Counted from the first letter of the stretch, positions 50,739 through 62,611 are shown. The stretch: DNA of 64,000 nt from Littorina saxatilis (GCF_037325665.1 NC_090245.1:51734725-51798724); one strand, 5' to 3'. Program-made: numbers and translations. The notes: generated by a model from the sequence alone, not told the origin.

Positions 50739-51914
50739 CTGTGCATGTGCATGTACGCTTTTGTCGACGTTGTTAGTCTATCCCTGTTTATGATTTCAGG
50801 GACAGCTTTTCAGTGCCCAAGACATGCTAACAAAAAAACCACGCCCTGTTAGTCCTGTGCTGCTTCGTGAACATGACAGACAGCGAGCACGCCCCAGGAG
50901 TGCTGTCAATGCCACAACAACCAACTTTTGTGAGTGCGCACAGTCAGATTAAGATAGCAAATCCACATACAAAAATAACTTTGACGTACATAGTAAACTC
51001 GAGGCAGTCAGGCAGCTCAGCAGGCAGCATTCTGTCTTAGACTAAAACTACATGTACTCATTTCTCCTCCGTGTGTGTGTGTGTGCGTGCGTGTGTGCGT
51101 GCGTGTGTGCATGTGTGTGTGTGCACTGTCTGTTTATGACAAGACCTTCAGCTTCTGTTGTCTGTTGTTCTCGGAAATGTAGATCGAATGGAATAGAACG
51201 CCAACTGAATAGCGATAAGCCGTTTGAGAATGACTTGTTTGCTTAAGCCCTTCTCAAACGGCTCACTTGCAGGTTGCTTTCGCTTTATCATAAACTCATT
51301 TATAGCTAAGGCCGAAATGTATCTGTGTGTGTGCCCATGTTTATGTCTGTGTGGGCCTGTGTGTTTACTGATCAACACCAATGGCATCACATTAGTTTTA
51401 GTTACTGAACTGGAACCATGTGTCTGTTGCCAGTGTCCAAGACTGACATTGTTTTATGATTCTTGCAGCTTCTGAAGCAGATACAAAAGACTGGCTGCTG
51501 AAGAATGAAACGACACGGCCAGTCTCTGCGAAGAAGCCCCCAGGAAAACTTAGACGGGGTTCAGCCACTAGTAGTGCCCAGTTTACAGGCAACCCCCAGC
51601 AACACAGCTCCACTCCCTCCACCACCTTCATCACCAACACTAACACCAACGCCATTCCCTCCGACGGCTATCACACCGACTCCTTTGCCAAGCACATTCC
51701 TCCGCTGCCCGAAGAGCTGGGAGAAGATTTCTTTGACGCTCAGGCCAGCCAGCCGCCGATCTCTGTGAGAGTTAGGAACGCCATCACACGCCCAGAACAT
51801 GTCGACAAGTTCACACACGACCTCCTCCAAATGGAAGAGATGGAGAGACAGTTCAAGAAAAACGCTGTGTCTTTGCAGAAGCGGCTTGGTCTACCTGAAA
51901 ATGGAATGGTATAG
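43165..51914 (+). CDS. Unrecognised coiled-coil protein, 457 aa, eight coding exons
   Basis: Coding exons: 43165-43328, 43710-43759, 44120-44205, 45860-46093, 47522-47701, 48480-48563, 50800-50929, 51469-51914. They total 1374 nt, all GT/AG and in phase. The chosen start, MSVMMRPDSGTKSRAASQRD, is the first ATG of its open exon. Residues 20-60 form a helical Gln/Arg-rich segment (INELQQQLTKSRGETQRARD, then WNGDRNASIHLANIVG). Residues 100-150 form a coiled coil (MNWKRLTLRLLDRDYKMMQQ). A basic middle (RRPLYRPTKSAGTRRHNTSR), another helix (LKEKQTTIQKRIRQDYDDSK), a Ser/Thr/Asn-rich linker and a final amphipathic helix follow. There is no signal peptide or membrane segment. I do not recognise the family; a cytoskeletal or ciliary role is only a guess. 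Transposons fill the introns, and the end of exon 5 is tandemly repeated in the intron. Confidence 0.8.
44255..44970. mobile_element. CACTCTTTCACAACC-type MITE split by a SINE
   Basis: Outer parts TTTTCGGAAATAACTCTTGT...GGTTGTGAAAGAGTGAGTAC and their inverted counterparts at 44880-44965 (CACTCTTTCACAACC, ATTTCCGG) form a fold-back element. It lies in the intron after coding exon 44120-44205. Confidence 0.65.
44436..44820 (-). mobile_element. tRNA-headed SINE (S2 head, S1 body) with 12-bp target duplication
   Basis: CCAGTCACTAGC lies at 44424-44435 and 44821-44832. The (GAA)n tail is on its minus strand. 385 bp and full length. It interrupts the MITE and is therefore younger. Confidence 0.92.
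45564..45756. repeat. (CA)n microsatellite
   Basis: About 190 bp of nearly pure CA repeats broken by a short GCAACAGAAACATG-type stretch. It ends about 100 bp before the acceptor of coding exon 45860-46093. Confidence 0.97.
46059..46345 (+). repeat. 53-bp tandem repeat duplicating an exon end and its splice donor
   Basis: The unit CCGTAGATCAGCACTTTTTG plus CAGCAGCATAACAAG, then GTAGAGGACTATTGCCAT, begins within coding exon 45860-46093 and is repeated about five times into the intron. Each early copy keeps the AAG/GTAGAG donor. Degenerate copies continue after a repeat B element inserted at 46346 (to about 47265). Confidence 0.92.
46346..47174 (+). mobile_element. Dispersed repeat B, copy 1 (TCAAGGTCA-rich)
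   Basis: It starts GACTCACATGCGAAGCAAAA (a small hairpin with GTGAGTC), has a GTCC-rich tract, and ends GCATGTGAGTCGTATGGGCT. The two ends share inverted GACTCACATGC. I count about ten TCAAGGTCA or TGACCTTGA motifs. No coding frame. It shares its architecture with repeat A. Confidence 0.85.
48990..49544 (+). mobile_element. Dispersed repeat A, intact reference copy
   Basis: 555 bp from GAGTCACTTGAGAAAAAGTG to GTTTGCTCTTCTTG. It is nearly identical to parts of 10659-11754, with a longer GGCC run. Nested in the hAT-like element. Confidence 0.88.
49677..50503 (+). mobile_element. Dispersed repeat B, copy 2 (TCAAGGTCA-rich)
   Basis: Closely matches 46346-47174 over most of its length, with a diverged stretch after the GTCC tract (about 49790-49930). 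It has the same ends and the same clusters of TCAAGGTCA. Confidence 0.85.
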
Positions 51915-52890
51915 ACTAGCTGCGGGGCTTTCCTTGGAAAGACTGCTAGTTCAAGAAACATTCTGTGGCTTTCTAGAAGTGGCTGCCCAGTCTTCTTGAA
52001 AATGGAATGACATGGAGCGCCACATGGGGCTTGCTTGGAGCTGACCGGCATCTCGGCATAATTAAATTCCTGTGATGAAAAGGAACTATCTGTAGAGTGC
52101 AAACTCTGCAAGTTCTTCCCTGCTTTTGTTAAGAAGATGCTATAAACGAGACTGACATCAGAAAGATTTAAAGACTGGTCAGTGCATTTTTTGGTGAAGT
52201 GTGTTTTCAGGTATAACATTATGTGATAAATGTGTTACTTGTGTTGTATTTTTTGCTCTTCCTTAAACTCGTAGAAGCTTCTTTGTGATTTTGTGCTGCT
52301 GTAAACTATTTTGGGAAAGTGTCCCTTTGGTTGCATGCTGTTTTTATCATGCAGATGAGACTGTAACTGTTTTAAAGTTACAGCAACCTCAAACAATTAT
52401 GTGCATTGAATTGAAAGTAATATTGGCTTTAACTTGTACACAAAAAATAGTATACCTAAAGTAATTTTGTGCGACACTACTTTTATGAATTACAGCATGA
52501 ATTTCATCATGATTTTTAGAGTGCACATGTTTTAAGATTTGTGCAATCTTTCCTAGTGTCTGAAAGGCCCCTTCAAGCCTTCGCACTTGATGTCAGCAAT
52601 TTGGAAGTTTCCATAGAGTTTGTAAAAAGGCTTTGATTGATTTCCCTTCTTTTATTTAATTAGATGCATGTCGCCAATAGCTTTTCAGTTCCATTCAATT
52701 TCATTTTGCAACCAAAAGTTCTTCTCCTCATACTGTTTTACCAAATACACATATTTCCAGCTTTCCATATGTAAAGGCTGCTCATTTTCTAGGCATTATA
52801 TAAAACAAAAGTTACCTGTGTTATCCTTTCATGCTTGTTTTTTTATTTTAACATTGCATATGTTGTTACGTTATAAGCTTGATTAAAGCT
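51915..52890 (+). other. Probable 3'UTR of the coiled-coil gene
   Basis: Noncoding A/T-rich sequence after the stop at 51912-51914. ATTAAA at 52882-52887 is a possible poly(A) signal. No repeat is seen in it. Confidence 0.4.
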
Positions 52891-53452
52891 CTGTCATAAT
52901 TTTCATAACTTTGTTCATTGTAAATCAGGTTGAACATTTCACAAAATTTAATTACATCAACTGTGTGCATTGCTGTCTCATTGGTGAAACTTGACATGGT
53001 CGTTTGGGGTAACATATTTTTTACTTTGTACGATTTATACATAAAAATGTACAGGAGATATATATAGGGGATAGTCATGTTCTGTTACAGGCTAAGTTAA
53101 GTTTGTATACAGTATCCAGTCAGACCTGTCTATAATGACCGCCTAAAGGACCGACCAAAAGTGGACATTATATAGACAGGCATTGAAAAGGGGAATTATA
53201 TATTAAAAATATCTGGTTGGGGATCTTATCGGGTGGTTGTTGTGGGTAATTTTTTGTTTTTTTTAGAGGCGGTTGCCGGGGCAGGTACGACTGTACTAGT
53301 TTATTAGCTCTGTTCAGAGAAACATGCACATGCCTGATAATGTCAGTCCGTTTTATATTAAAATGTAAGCAGACGCAGTTTGTACCCATACTGAAAACTA
53401 CCCTGTGTATTTCATTGACATGGATGCATGCATGTTCCTCTGTGTGCAACCT

Positions 53453-53834
53453 TCTTCTTCTTCTTCTGCGTTCGTGGGCTGAAACTCCCCCGTTCACTCG
53501 TGTTTTTGCACGAGTGGAGTTTTACGTGTTTGACCGTTTTTACCCCGCCATTTAGGCAGCCATACGCCGCTTTCGGAGGAAGCATGCTGGGTATTTTCGT
53601 GTTTCTATAACCCACCGAACTCTGACATGGATTACAGGATCTTTTTCGTGCGCACTTGGTCTTGTGCTTGCGTGTACACACGAAGGGGGATAAGGCACTA
53701 GCAGGTCTTCACATAAGTTGACCTGGGAGATCGGAAAAATCTCTACCTTAACCCACCAGGCGCGGCTGGGATTCGAACCCACGACCTTCCGCTTTGGAGG
53801 CCGGCATCTTACCACCAAGCCATTGCAACCGTCT
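53453..53834 (-). mobile_element. tRNA-derived SINE, family S1, full length, 12-bp duplication
   Basis: TGTGTGCAACCT lies at 53441-53452 and 53835-53846. On the minus strand: box A GGCTTGGTGGTAAGATG, box B GGGTTCGAATCCC, the S1 body and a (GAA)n tail. 382 bp. Confidence 0.93.
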
Positions 53835-54351
53835 TGTGTGCAACCTAGTGAGTGTGCACAGCTATAATCGTGTCGGGCAGTACTTGTAATGCATGCATGC
53901 CTACAGTGTTTCATCTGCACTTAACAGTTGGAGCTGAAGATTGTTGTTACTTAAATTGCTGCTGTTGAAGACAATTGATAAAATGTTAATTCCTCAGCAC
54001 AGAATAAAGAATATGTACACCATCGATCCCAGAGATCAATTCCAACAATTGTTGAAATGGTGATCTGTTTAGATGTGTGTGTGTAGCATTTTGGTACAGG
54101 TTATACCAAAGATGATCTGCATAAAAGATGATATTTGTAAGTTGTCCCCCAAAAGTGCGATAAAGCCTGAATGCTATGTTAATATCAGTTTTGAGACAAT
54201 TAACTTGAAGGCACAATGCATGCATGTTTCACAGTTTCCACTATAAGCACAAGGTAAATGCTCATAGATGTTTTCTATTTCTGCAAGGTGATGTGAGCTT
54301 GTTTCTCTTTAAAATCATTATCTGACTTCCAATATGCCTTTCTCCCTTGAT

Positions 54352-54484
54352 CTTCTTCTTCTGCGTTCGTGGGCTGAAACTCCCATGTACACTCGTGTTT
54401 TTTGCACAAGTGGAATTTTACGTGTACATGTATGACCGTTTTTTACCCCACCATTTAGGCAGCCATACGCCGTTTTCGGAGGAA
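54352..54484 (-). mobile_element. 5'-truncated S1/S2-body SINE, 12-bp duplication
   Basis: TTCTCCCTTGAT at 54340-54351 and 54485-54496 flanks only the last 133 bp of the SINE, ending in the (GAA)n tail. Truncation at the head end fits LINE-driven target-primed reverse transcription. Confidence 0.9.
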
Positions 54485-54984
54485 TTCTCCCTTGATGCTG
54501 CTGAAGGAATAAATGTTCACATACATGTAACCCAAGTGTTATCATCTATTCAGATTTTTTGTTTTTCTGCAGGTGGGTGGGTATAATGACAGTACATTCC
54601 TTTCAAGGGAAGTACTGGTACTGCTGTTTTTGTCTCATAAATATTATTTGCTAAATAAAAACAAATATTTCTCAAGATTCGATCTGTTCACTAACAATTA
54701 AAGTTTGGCTTGAATGTGATGCGATGTTGTGCCGTAAAAATGCAGTGAAAATTAAAGATCAAGCTTGAAACATTCATTCTTACAATCAAATTATTGAACC
54801 AATATCCCACTTGTGACGCAGCATATGTGACACAATCCACTATACTGACCACAAAAAAAGAAACAGTGAAGGTATATATTATGCCCGTTTCTTTCACTAA
54901 TTGCTGCTTCTCTCTTGTCCTCTCCAAACCACCTTGTTCAGGATTTTGTTTGAAAAGTGTTGACCATTACTGAAACCAGTTATA

Positions 54985-55590
54985 CAGTGGAACATACTTA
55001 TAAGAAAGTCAAGGGGAATTTTTTATTTTTGTTTGCTTTTTCATATCTAAGGTTTTTCTTATCCAGAGACTCTGGATATAAGAAATATGTCTGTCTGTCT
55101 GTTACCACAAGGAAAACAGAAAAATAGACCAGAAAGAAATAAAAATAAAAGAGAAACAATACCACATATTTCATTTTCTGGATTTGACTAGAAAAATAGT
55201 GCAGGATTTATGTTAACCTGTGTGATATTTGTTTGTTTGTTTGCTTAACGCCCAGCCGACAACGAAGGGCCATATCAGGGCGGTGTTGCTTTGACATATA
55301 ACGTGCGCCACACACAAGACAGAAGTTGCAGCACAGGCTTCATGTCTCACCCAGTCACATTATTCTGACACCGGACCAACCAGTCCTAGCACTAACCCCA
55401 TAATGCCAGATGCCAGGCGGAGCAGCCACTAGATTGCCAATTTTAAAGTCTTAGGTATGACCCGGCCGGGGTTCGAACCCATGACCTCCCGATCACAGGG
55501 CGGACGCCTTACCACTAGGCCAACCGTGCCGGTCCTGTGTGATATAAATGAATATTAAAAAACACAACAACAAAAACAAACAAAAACTAG

Positions 55591-55629
<39 letters not shown>

Positions 55630-55877
55630 AAAGAGATAAATAATTCAATAGCATTTTTTTGTGATGGCCAATGTATATATATCTAATGTGACTGATTCTT
55701 TCCTATATCTGAGGACAGGTGTGTCAAGGGAGAGAAAAACTCATTTCTTATAACCGGGGCTTTCTTATAACAGAGTATTTCTTATCCAGAGAATTCTAAG
55801 TGGAAGAAAGAAGACATTTGGCAGGCATCTTGTAAGCAATGTTTCTTATAAGCGAGGTTCTTATAAGTGGGTTTGAC
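54985..55877. mobile_element. TA-flanked MITE (CTTATAAG-rich) interrupted by a SINE
   Basis: Ends CAGTGGAACATACTTATAAG and CTTATAAGTGGGTTTGACTG, flanked by TA on both sides. It carries a (CA)n tract at 55596-55625 and a nested SINE. Confidence 0.8.
55229..55533 (-). mobile_element. tRNA-derived SINE, family S3, 12-bp duplication
   Basis: CCTGTGTGATAT lies at 55217-55228 and 55534-55545. On the minus strand: box A GGCCTAGTGGTAAGGCG, box B GGGTTCGAACCCC, a distinct body (TATGGCCCTTCGTTGTCGGC) and an (AAAC)n tail. It has a different body and tail from S1 and S2. Confidence 0.92.
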
Positions 55878-56185
55878 TGTAATGCCCTAACAGTGCCCCA
55901 TCCATGGACAGTTGTAATAAAACATTTGGATGAGAACAAAAATTGCTACAGAAGGAAAAAGGCAAGCATTTCTTGAAGCTGAGGGGGTGAATGATATATA
56001 AACCCTTCCAACAGCCAAACCATATTTGTAAATGATACTTCCAATAATGTTTGCATACAAAACACACAACACAGCAAAACAAAACACTAATACAAAACAA
56101 AACACAATAAAACAAAACAAAAACAGAATACACACACACAGTGCACCACTGCGAAACCAACAAGAAATTCGTGTTACTCACTGGG

Positions 56186-56191
56186 TTTATT
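56186..56191 (-). terminator. Candidate poly(A) signal of the VWC gene
   Basis: TTTATT on the plus strand reads AATAAA on the minus strand, about 70 nt past the stop codon at 56261-56263. Confidence 0.5.
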
Positions 56192-56260
56192 GGAACAAGA
56201 AACAATTCAACTTGACAATATCGTTCAAAAAAAGAACAAGTTCGGCAGATGCAAGAGGCT

Positions 56261-58920
56261 TTATCGCGGGTTGAACTGCACGACGATTCCTGGCGGGCAA
56301 ACGGGGCGAGGGCAGCACATGCCAGGGCTGGGATCCTCCAGGTGACAAGTTTTGGGCAGAGCGCTCCAGTCTTGACAACTGCAACAGTTATCAATTATTT
56401 TTTAAATAACAATTAACATAAGAGATTAAATAACGAAAGGGAAAGAAACATTGACATTCACTTTATTGTGCTAGTTATGCAGAACCTATTTCCTATCATC
56501 AAGAAGAATAAGTATTATATGGAAGAAGGAAACATTTATCTAGCACATTTCCAGATCAAGAGATAGGAAACCATCTATAAAACAATAGTAACTATAGTAA
56601 CACATAGGAACATCCATTTCATAACAAACGTTCTTTAGAACATATATTTTGACAACCGAAAGTAATAAATAACCAGAAAGAAAAATTGTGAAAATTGTCA
56701 AGAAAGAACGGAGTTATAAACAAAAATGTTAATATCCTAATTACAACCTGAATATGCCTGTGCACCTTCCCAAACACACACACACATAGTCAGGCTCAAA
56801 TACACACATACTGACACAGACAGACAGACAGACACACACACTTAGCACAGCTCCTCCACAATTTATACTTGAAAAATCTGTGTTGTTCATCCTGTGTATC
56901 CCAGAAACTCTCAAAACACGAGAAGAAGACGGCACCCAAAACGAAACCAAAGAACAACTCACATTCCAGTACAGGTATAGTGACCGTTGCGGCCATCCTG
57001 ACAGGTGCAGTCATATTCACAGCCGTCCTGCCAGGTGGATCCCTGTGGGTATGTCTTGTTTTTGTACTGGCAACCTTCACCTGTGGAACGGCCAACATGC
57101 AACAGTTTTAGAAGAAGATAGTAGCCATCCTGAAGAAGTCAGCGACTGTCTGACGAAAATGTGATGAAGAATTGACCAACACTGGTTGCTGTTGTGTGTT
57201 CTTTATGTTTTGAAGATAGTACTTGTCTTTTTGTTTTGTGAAACTTCCATGTGTCGGTTACTTTGAGGGTTTATTTAATCTAGAAAATGTTAATGTGAGG
57301 GCTTTGGAATTGGGGTGTGGGGGAGTTGTCAGGACTGCTACTACAGCCGAACTTGCCCCCTCTACCCCCCCCCCCCCCCCCCCAATTTAAGACTTCCCCC
57401 TTTTAAGACCTTGCTTTCTTCAGATTTTCTGTTCATAACCTCTGTACATTTCCCTGTATGTTAAGACTCCCTCCTTTCTAAGACCTTGCTTTCTTCAGAT
57501 TTTCTGTTCATAACCTCTGTACATTTCCCTCCATGTTAAGACTCCATCCTTTCTAAGACCTAATTTTTCAGATGTTTTTGAGGTCTCAAAAGTCCACTGT
57601 ATAATTAATTCAAAGTAATTTCCATAGTGACCACCTTTCAACAACGACCCCTTTCTGTTGGTCCTTTGACCTGATTATATCCACAGATTATTACACATAC
57701 AGATTAAATCAACCTGCCCATTTGTTCTGAAATTCGATGTCGTCACCAAAGCCCATCTCTCTTCATTCTTTTGAAACCAATGCAGTTCCCACTGACATTC
57801 CTTCTCACCCTCATCCTTGCCTCCCTAGAACCCCCCCCCCCCCTCCCCATCCCCCCCTCCCCATCCCACCTCTCAACCCCCCGACCCCTCCCCCAACTTT
57901 GACATCTGTAGTACTGCCTTACCGATTTCATACGGACACTTGAGTTCTGGACAACACTGGTCAGGCTTTTTGTCCAAGCTGCACTCTGGCGGAAGATTGT
58001 TATACGTTGGGCATCTGCAACACCACAAGACAAAAGTAAAACATGCAACTCTGTTCTGCCCACACATTGAGAGATTATATATTTCCTGCAAGACACTAAA
58101 TGGCCTGAAACATTAAGAGTGTTTCACACTTTCTACAATGGTGTAGCACGTCTCAACTTTACACAACCTTGCACAAACATTACACAGGAGGATTGTAAAA
58201 ACTAGCTGATCTGCTTTTCCATCTGACATCATTTTCTGTCTGTTTGTTTGTCTGGCTGGCTGGCTGGCTGGCTGTCCTTCTGTCTGTCTCGCTCGCTTCC
58301 CTGTGTCTGCACGTGTTTGTGTGTGTGTGTTTTTTGCTTCGTTTTCCTTTTTAATTTTTTGTTTCCTGTTTTCAAATAGAAACAGCAAATGACAAGAAAA
58401 GACTGACTGATCAATGCAGAAGTACTGGCCAGTGGCGCCATCATCACAGGTGCAGTTGTAGGCACAGCCGTCCTGCCACATGTCTCCCGCGTTGTACACT
58501 TTGCCCTTGTAGAAACAGCCAGCCGGCCCTGCAACAACAATCAAAGCATGACACTGACAGATGGGTGTGTGACTAAATTCTCATTTTATACACTTCTACT
58601 GCTTTTTTTTTAAATTATGTGTATGTTTTTGTTGTTGTTTTTGTGTGATTGTTGTTTTGGGTGTGCTTGTTTTGGGCGTGTTTTTTGTTTGTTCATTTGT
58701 GGGGTTTGTTGCTGTTGGGCTTTTTTAAAAGTTTTTTTTTGGGGGGGAGGGTGGCACTGTGATGAAAATAGCTTGCAATCATTCATATATCATACATGTA
58801 CAGTAACAAAATTATCCAGCACAAGTTAAGATGATGCTGTACTTTACGGTAGCTATTCTGAAAAACTCCTCTCTTTCACACACATCCATGCATAATGGTG
58901 ACACGCACATACACACACAA

Positions 58921-58961
<41 letters not shown>

Positions 58962-60553
58962 CATAAACACACACACACACACACAGCAATACCAAACCAT
59001 ACCTCCAGTAAAGCCAGCTCGAGTTGTCCTTAGTCCGCTCATGCCTGCAAAACACAGCACTCACTGAATGTTAAATACACATCATTTTCACATATTTTTA
59101 AATGAGGAGTAAACCATTAACACTTCGTAATCATGACTTTTTTTTTAGAGTGTGCTTACAGAATTACCTACTTTATCAGGTAAAAAAAAACCTGGTTATA
59201 ACCTGGTAGCCCGTAGCAACCCTATCTCATGCACCCAAACCTATAACTTTTTTCAAACAGTCAAAACTAGAAAAGAAAGGAATTACAGACAAAAATGAGA
59301 GAAAAATAAATAGCAAAAAAATAAACAAATGGATGGACTTTGGTACTTACAGTTTCCACCTTGCCCGAGGATGGCAAACACATCTCCTTCGCCAAGTTTG
59401 CCTGGAAATTACAGATATTACATTAACTGATCGAAGATATATCTTAAACAGTGTTTATTTACTGTGTAATTTCTCATGGTTTTTGTTATAATTCTCAAAT
59501 GAATTTGACACATAATCACACTTTTTTGTTTTTCCACCAGGGATCACAAGCGACCTACGATACAGAGAAATCTTCTTCTTCTTCTTCAGCGTTCCTAGAT
59601 CAGGCCTCAGATTTGCAGGGAAAGATGAAGAACAGTTCTGCCAAAGCACTGTCAATACAACTTTTTTCATGAATTTCACACACAAACATTTTTCTCATTT
59701 GAGTCATGTACAGATCAAACTTACGATACGAAAAAAACAACCAAGAACAAAGTCCTGCCAAAGCACTCTCACCGCAAGCTTCAGTCTAACTCTTCATCAC
59801 CACAACCATTACTATACAGACATTTTCATTATTTAATAAAGACTTCCCCCTTTTTTGAGACGCTCTTTTGTCACATTTGGTTCTTGAGGTCTGTAAATTG
59901 ACCCCCGTTTAAAGGCTCACGCCCTTTAAAGTCCCTGTTTTTTTCAGATTTTGTTCTTAAGGTCTGTAATTAGATGATTTAAAACAATAACTCCGTCGGG
60001 ATTGTATGGTTTGTGAAAGAGTGAACACCCTTACTTTTCCTCCGACAAATAACTTCACACGTGCTCCTGTCGACGTGTTTCCGACACAACCCTCAGTAGT
60101 AATTGGCTCCTCCAATGTTTGTCCAAGTAAAAAGCAAGGGGAATCCCTCTTTCACAACCCATACAAACCCGACAGAGTTATTTTTGCAATTTGTCTATTT
60201 ACACCCATTTTAAGACCTGTTTTTTCCTCTTTTGTTTTTTAGCAGTCTTAAAAGACAGGTTTCAGCGTAAGAAATACCTGGGGCTAGCTGGGCGACAGTG
60301 TTAGTGAGGGAGTAGTAGAAGTGTGAGCCGTTTCCAGACGCTTGGTACGGACAGTCGTCGTTGGTCGAGATCAAAATCCAGCCTGTCCCTTGGCAGTCAG
60401 CAAACTGACCTACGGCAAACTCGTGGCCGGTTTCTGCATCCCTGGAAAAAAAAAGAAAATTGAGATTAGAATCTTGTGCAGGTAAAGTTAACACTAACCG
60501 TTGGTGCAGACTTCGGAGTTTCAATACCAGTAATATCACCAGATGAACGGGCA

Positions 60554-60618
<65 letters not shown>

Positions 60619-62195
60619 ACACACACACACATATGTGTGTACCCCAAAAACAAATTTGCAACAATCTAAAGAATTCACCCTGTGATGATTTTATGATTTA
60701 TGACAATTTGCGTAATGTTCATACATGTCTGGCACAAAGGGTTTTACAGAAAACACAGGCTGCTGCCTTCCTCTATTTCTGCAGAGAACAGTGGGTTACA
60801 TAAGCTAAGTAGGTGACTGTCACAGCACAGGTAATTTTCTCTTATGCTTACACTCGCTCACATTTGAATCTTTTTCTGATACAGTAGAATCCCCCTTTTA
60901 AGTCCTCCAAAAACCTGAGAATATCGGGTCTTAAAAATGAGGGAGTCTTAAAAATAAAGGTAAATTTACAGAGGTTATGAACAGAAAATGTGAATAACAG
61001 GTCTTAAAAAGGGGGAAGTCTTTAATCGGGGGTCTTAACAGGGGATTCCATTGTACAACGCATACATTCGGTCACTCTCAGAACTCCTGCAAGTTCAACT
61101 CACTGTCCCATGATGAAATTTTCTGCTGCCTTGGGGAGATCGTTGAAGGTAGAGGAGATGACGTTTGCAGGCTTGAACCAATCATTCTTGCCAGAGTTCC
61201 TCACATCGAAAATGATGTTTGCCTTCTCCACGCCGTTGCTCAAAATGGCCACCTTCACCTGAGAGTGGGAGAGAAAAAAGCTACAGATAACAACAGGAAT
61301 GATGGTGCCTCGATCCACCTGTCCGTATCCTTTCACAAAGAAGTCTAAATATAACACGTAGTGAACCCAAATGTTGCCAGTTCACTTAAATAAAGAAGTA
61401 TATGAAGGCACAAATGTTTAACAAATGAAAATAATAAAATCAAAAAACACACACACATATTGATCCATATTATTCGTCCTGTTTGTTTTGTTTCGTCGGG
61501 GCCCAGTTGCTGCGCTAGGTAGCACTGGGTGGTAGGCTAGCCCCTCAGCCCAGTACCTGAAATTGGGCGCCACGGCAAATCGCGAAAAGCAATAGCTTGC
61601 CTACCAACCCACCCCTGTTTTTATATTCAAAGGTACACTATCCATTTTATCTTTCACTCTAGGGAAATTAGGCGCACCAACCGAATTGAGGATAGTTGCC
61701 CTGCAAAGGGATTTCCTCATTATTTTGAAGAAGAAGACACAAAATCAACAACAATACCAACAACAAAACTAATAGCTCTGTCAAAACGTGGAAATGGGGT
61801 AACTTTATGACACCAGAAAATAAACCAGTGAGCAGCACTAAATGGCACTGAGAAACAAAGAGGGGTGAAAAAGGTTGAGAAGGGCTGAATTGTTTTAATC
61901 CACACCTCCTCCACCCAACCACCCTCCCACCCCCTGCCATAAAAAAATGTTGAAAACAACATCCACCAACAGACCTTGTCAAACTGACACTGACTCCACT
62001 CGTTGGCGACCTGAGGCTTGTAGTGTCCTGGATACTGATTGGTCAGGTACTGAGCCTGTGGCACGTTCGCATTGGCTGTGTTGGGGGTGGACCACAGACG
62101 CCACAGATCGCCTGGTACACCGGACACTCCCTTCATCAGCACCACCCAGCCTGGATCTGTCACCGCTTGTACCGTGGTGGGTGTGGTGATCTGAT
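56261..62195 (-). CDS. Secreted protein with unnamed ectodomain and two VWC domains (3' nine exons)
   Basis: Minus-strand exons: 61975-62195, 61104-61258, 60278-60441, 59351-59401, 59003-59044, 58408-58528, 57923-58014, 56963-57080, 56261-56378. All are GT/AG and in phase, giving 359 visible residues to the stop. The first four exons form a domain (WVVLMKGVSGVPGDLWRLWS, KVAILSNGVEKANIIFDV, GTGWILISTNDDCPY, GEGDVFAILGQG). From memory this resembles a recurrent, unnamed extracellular domain in mollusc proteins. A short linker exon follows, then two von Willebrand factor C modules, each split over two exons (GDMWQDGCAYNCTCDDG with DQCCPELKCP; GSTWQDGCEYDCTCQDG with GMCCPRPVCP). The signal peptide exon must lie right of the window or was missed. 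The role is probably extracellular matrix, shell or binding-protein related; this is inferred. Confidence 0.85.
57330..57605 (-). mobile_element. TTAAGACC-rich MITE-like repeat in the VWC gene intron
   Basis: Repeated TTTTAAGACC, CATAACCTCTGTACATTT and TTCTTCAGATTTTCTGTTCA blocks, ending AAAAGTCCACTGTA. The same motifs, some inverted, occur at 18690-18860, 19250-19440, 60885-61055 and 62650-62775. A poly-C run lies at 57366-57382. Confidence 0.6.
58919..58985. repeat. (CA)n microsatellite
   Basis: A nearly pure CA run in the VWC gene intron, ending about 20 bp from the donor of the 42-nt exon 59003-59044. Confidence 0.95.
59985..60205. mobile_element. CACTCTTTCACAACC-type MITE, uninterrupted
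   Basis: AATAACTCCGTCGGGATTGT...GTGAAAGAGTGAACACCC is inverted relative to CTCTTTCACAACCCATACAA...GACAGAGTTATT. This clean copy defines the family seen in split form at 16029 and 44255. Confidence 0.75.
60557..60632. repeat. (CA)n microsatellite
   Basis: CA repeats in the VWC gene intron, ending ATATGTGTGTACC. Confidence 0.95.
60885..61056 (+). mobile_element. TTAAAA-rich MITE, TA-flanked (VWC gene intron)
   Basis: Begins CAGTAGAATCCCCC and ends GGGGATTCCATTG, each next to TA. GGTCTTAAAA motifs recur. About 170 bp, the same family as 57330-57605. Confidence 0.65.
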
Positions 62196-62488
62196 CTGTG
62201 GAAACAAAGAGCGCACAAACCTTGGGGTGAAAAAAGTCCAAGAACAAGGAAGGACGTGTTTTTTGCGGAATGTTTCAGCTTGGTAGTCTTCTCATCAAAT
62301 CATATTATATGTACGGCCTGTAGACTAGATAAGCCTTTTGCCTGCTTATATGATTTCATCTGTATAAAGGTGTTTGTTCTGTTCTTTTTCTTTATTTTTT
62401 CTGTTGCTAGTGTTGTGCTTTTCTGGCATGCTTTCTTTTAAAATTAAAGGTTTAAATCAACCTCAAACATAAATTCTATCCAGTGTTC

Positions 62489-62611
62489 TTTCTTTCTTCG
62501 TTCATGGGCTTAGACTCCCACGTTCACTCATGTTTTTAGCACGAGTGGATTTTTACGTGTATGACCGTTTTTACCCCGCCATTTAGGCAGCATACGCCGA
62601 TTTCGGGGGAA
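62489..62611 (-). mobile_element. 5'-truncated SINE (S1/S2 body), 13-bp duplication
   Basis: CTATCCAGTGTTC lies at 62476-62488 and 62612-62624. It has about the same truncation length as 54352-54484, and a TTTCTTTCTTCG tail. Confidence 0.85.

Noticed and set aside
53780-53830. tRNA gene-like sequence (also at 44750-44818, 55440-55533, 62775-62850)
   Set aside because: Each is the head of a SINE with a body, tail and target duplications, not a stand-alone tRNA gene.
61668-61982. Minus-strand 104-aa frame extending the VWC gene exon
   Set aside because: It reads through the donor at 61974 into intron; the splice to 61258 restores the domain.
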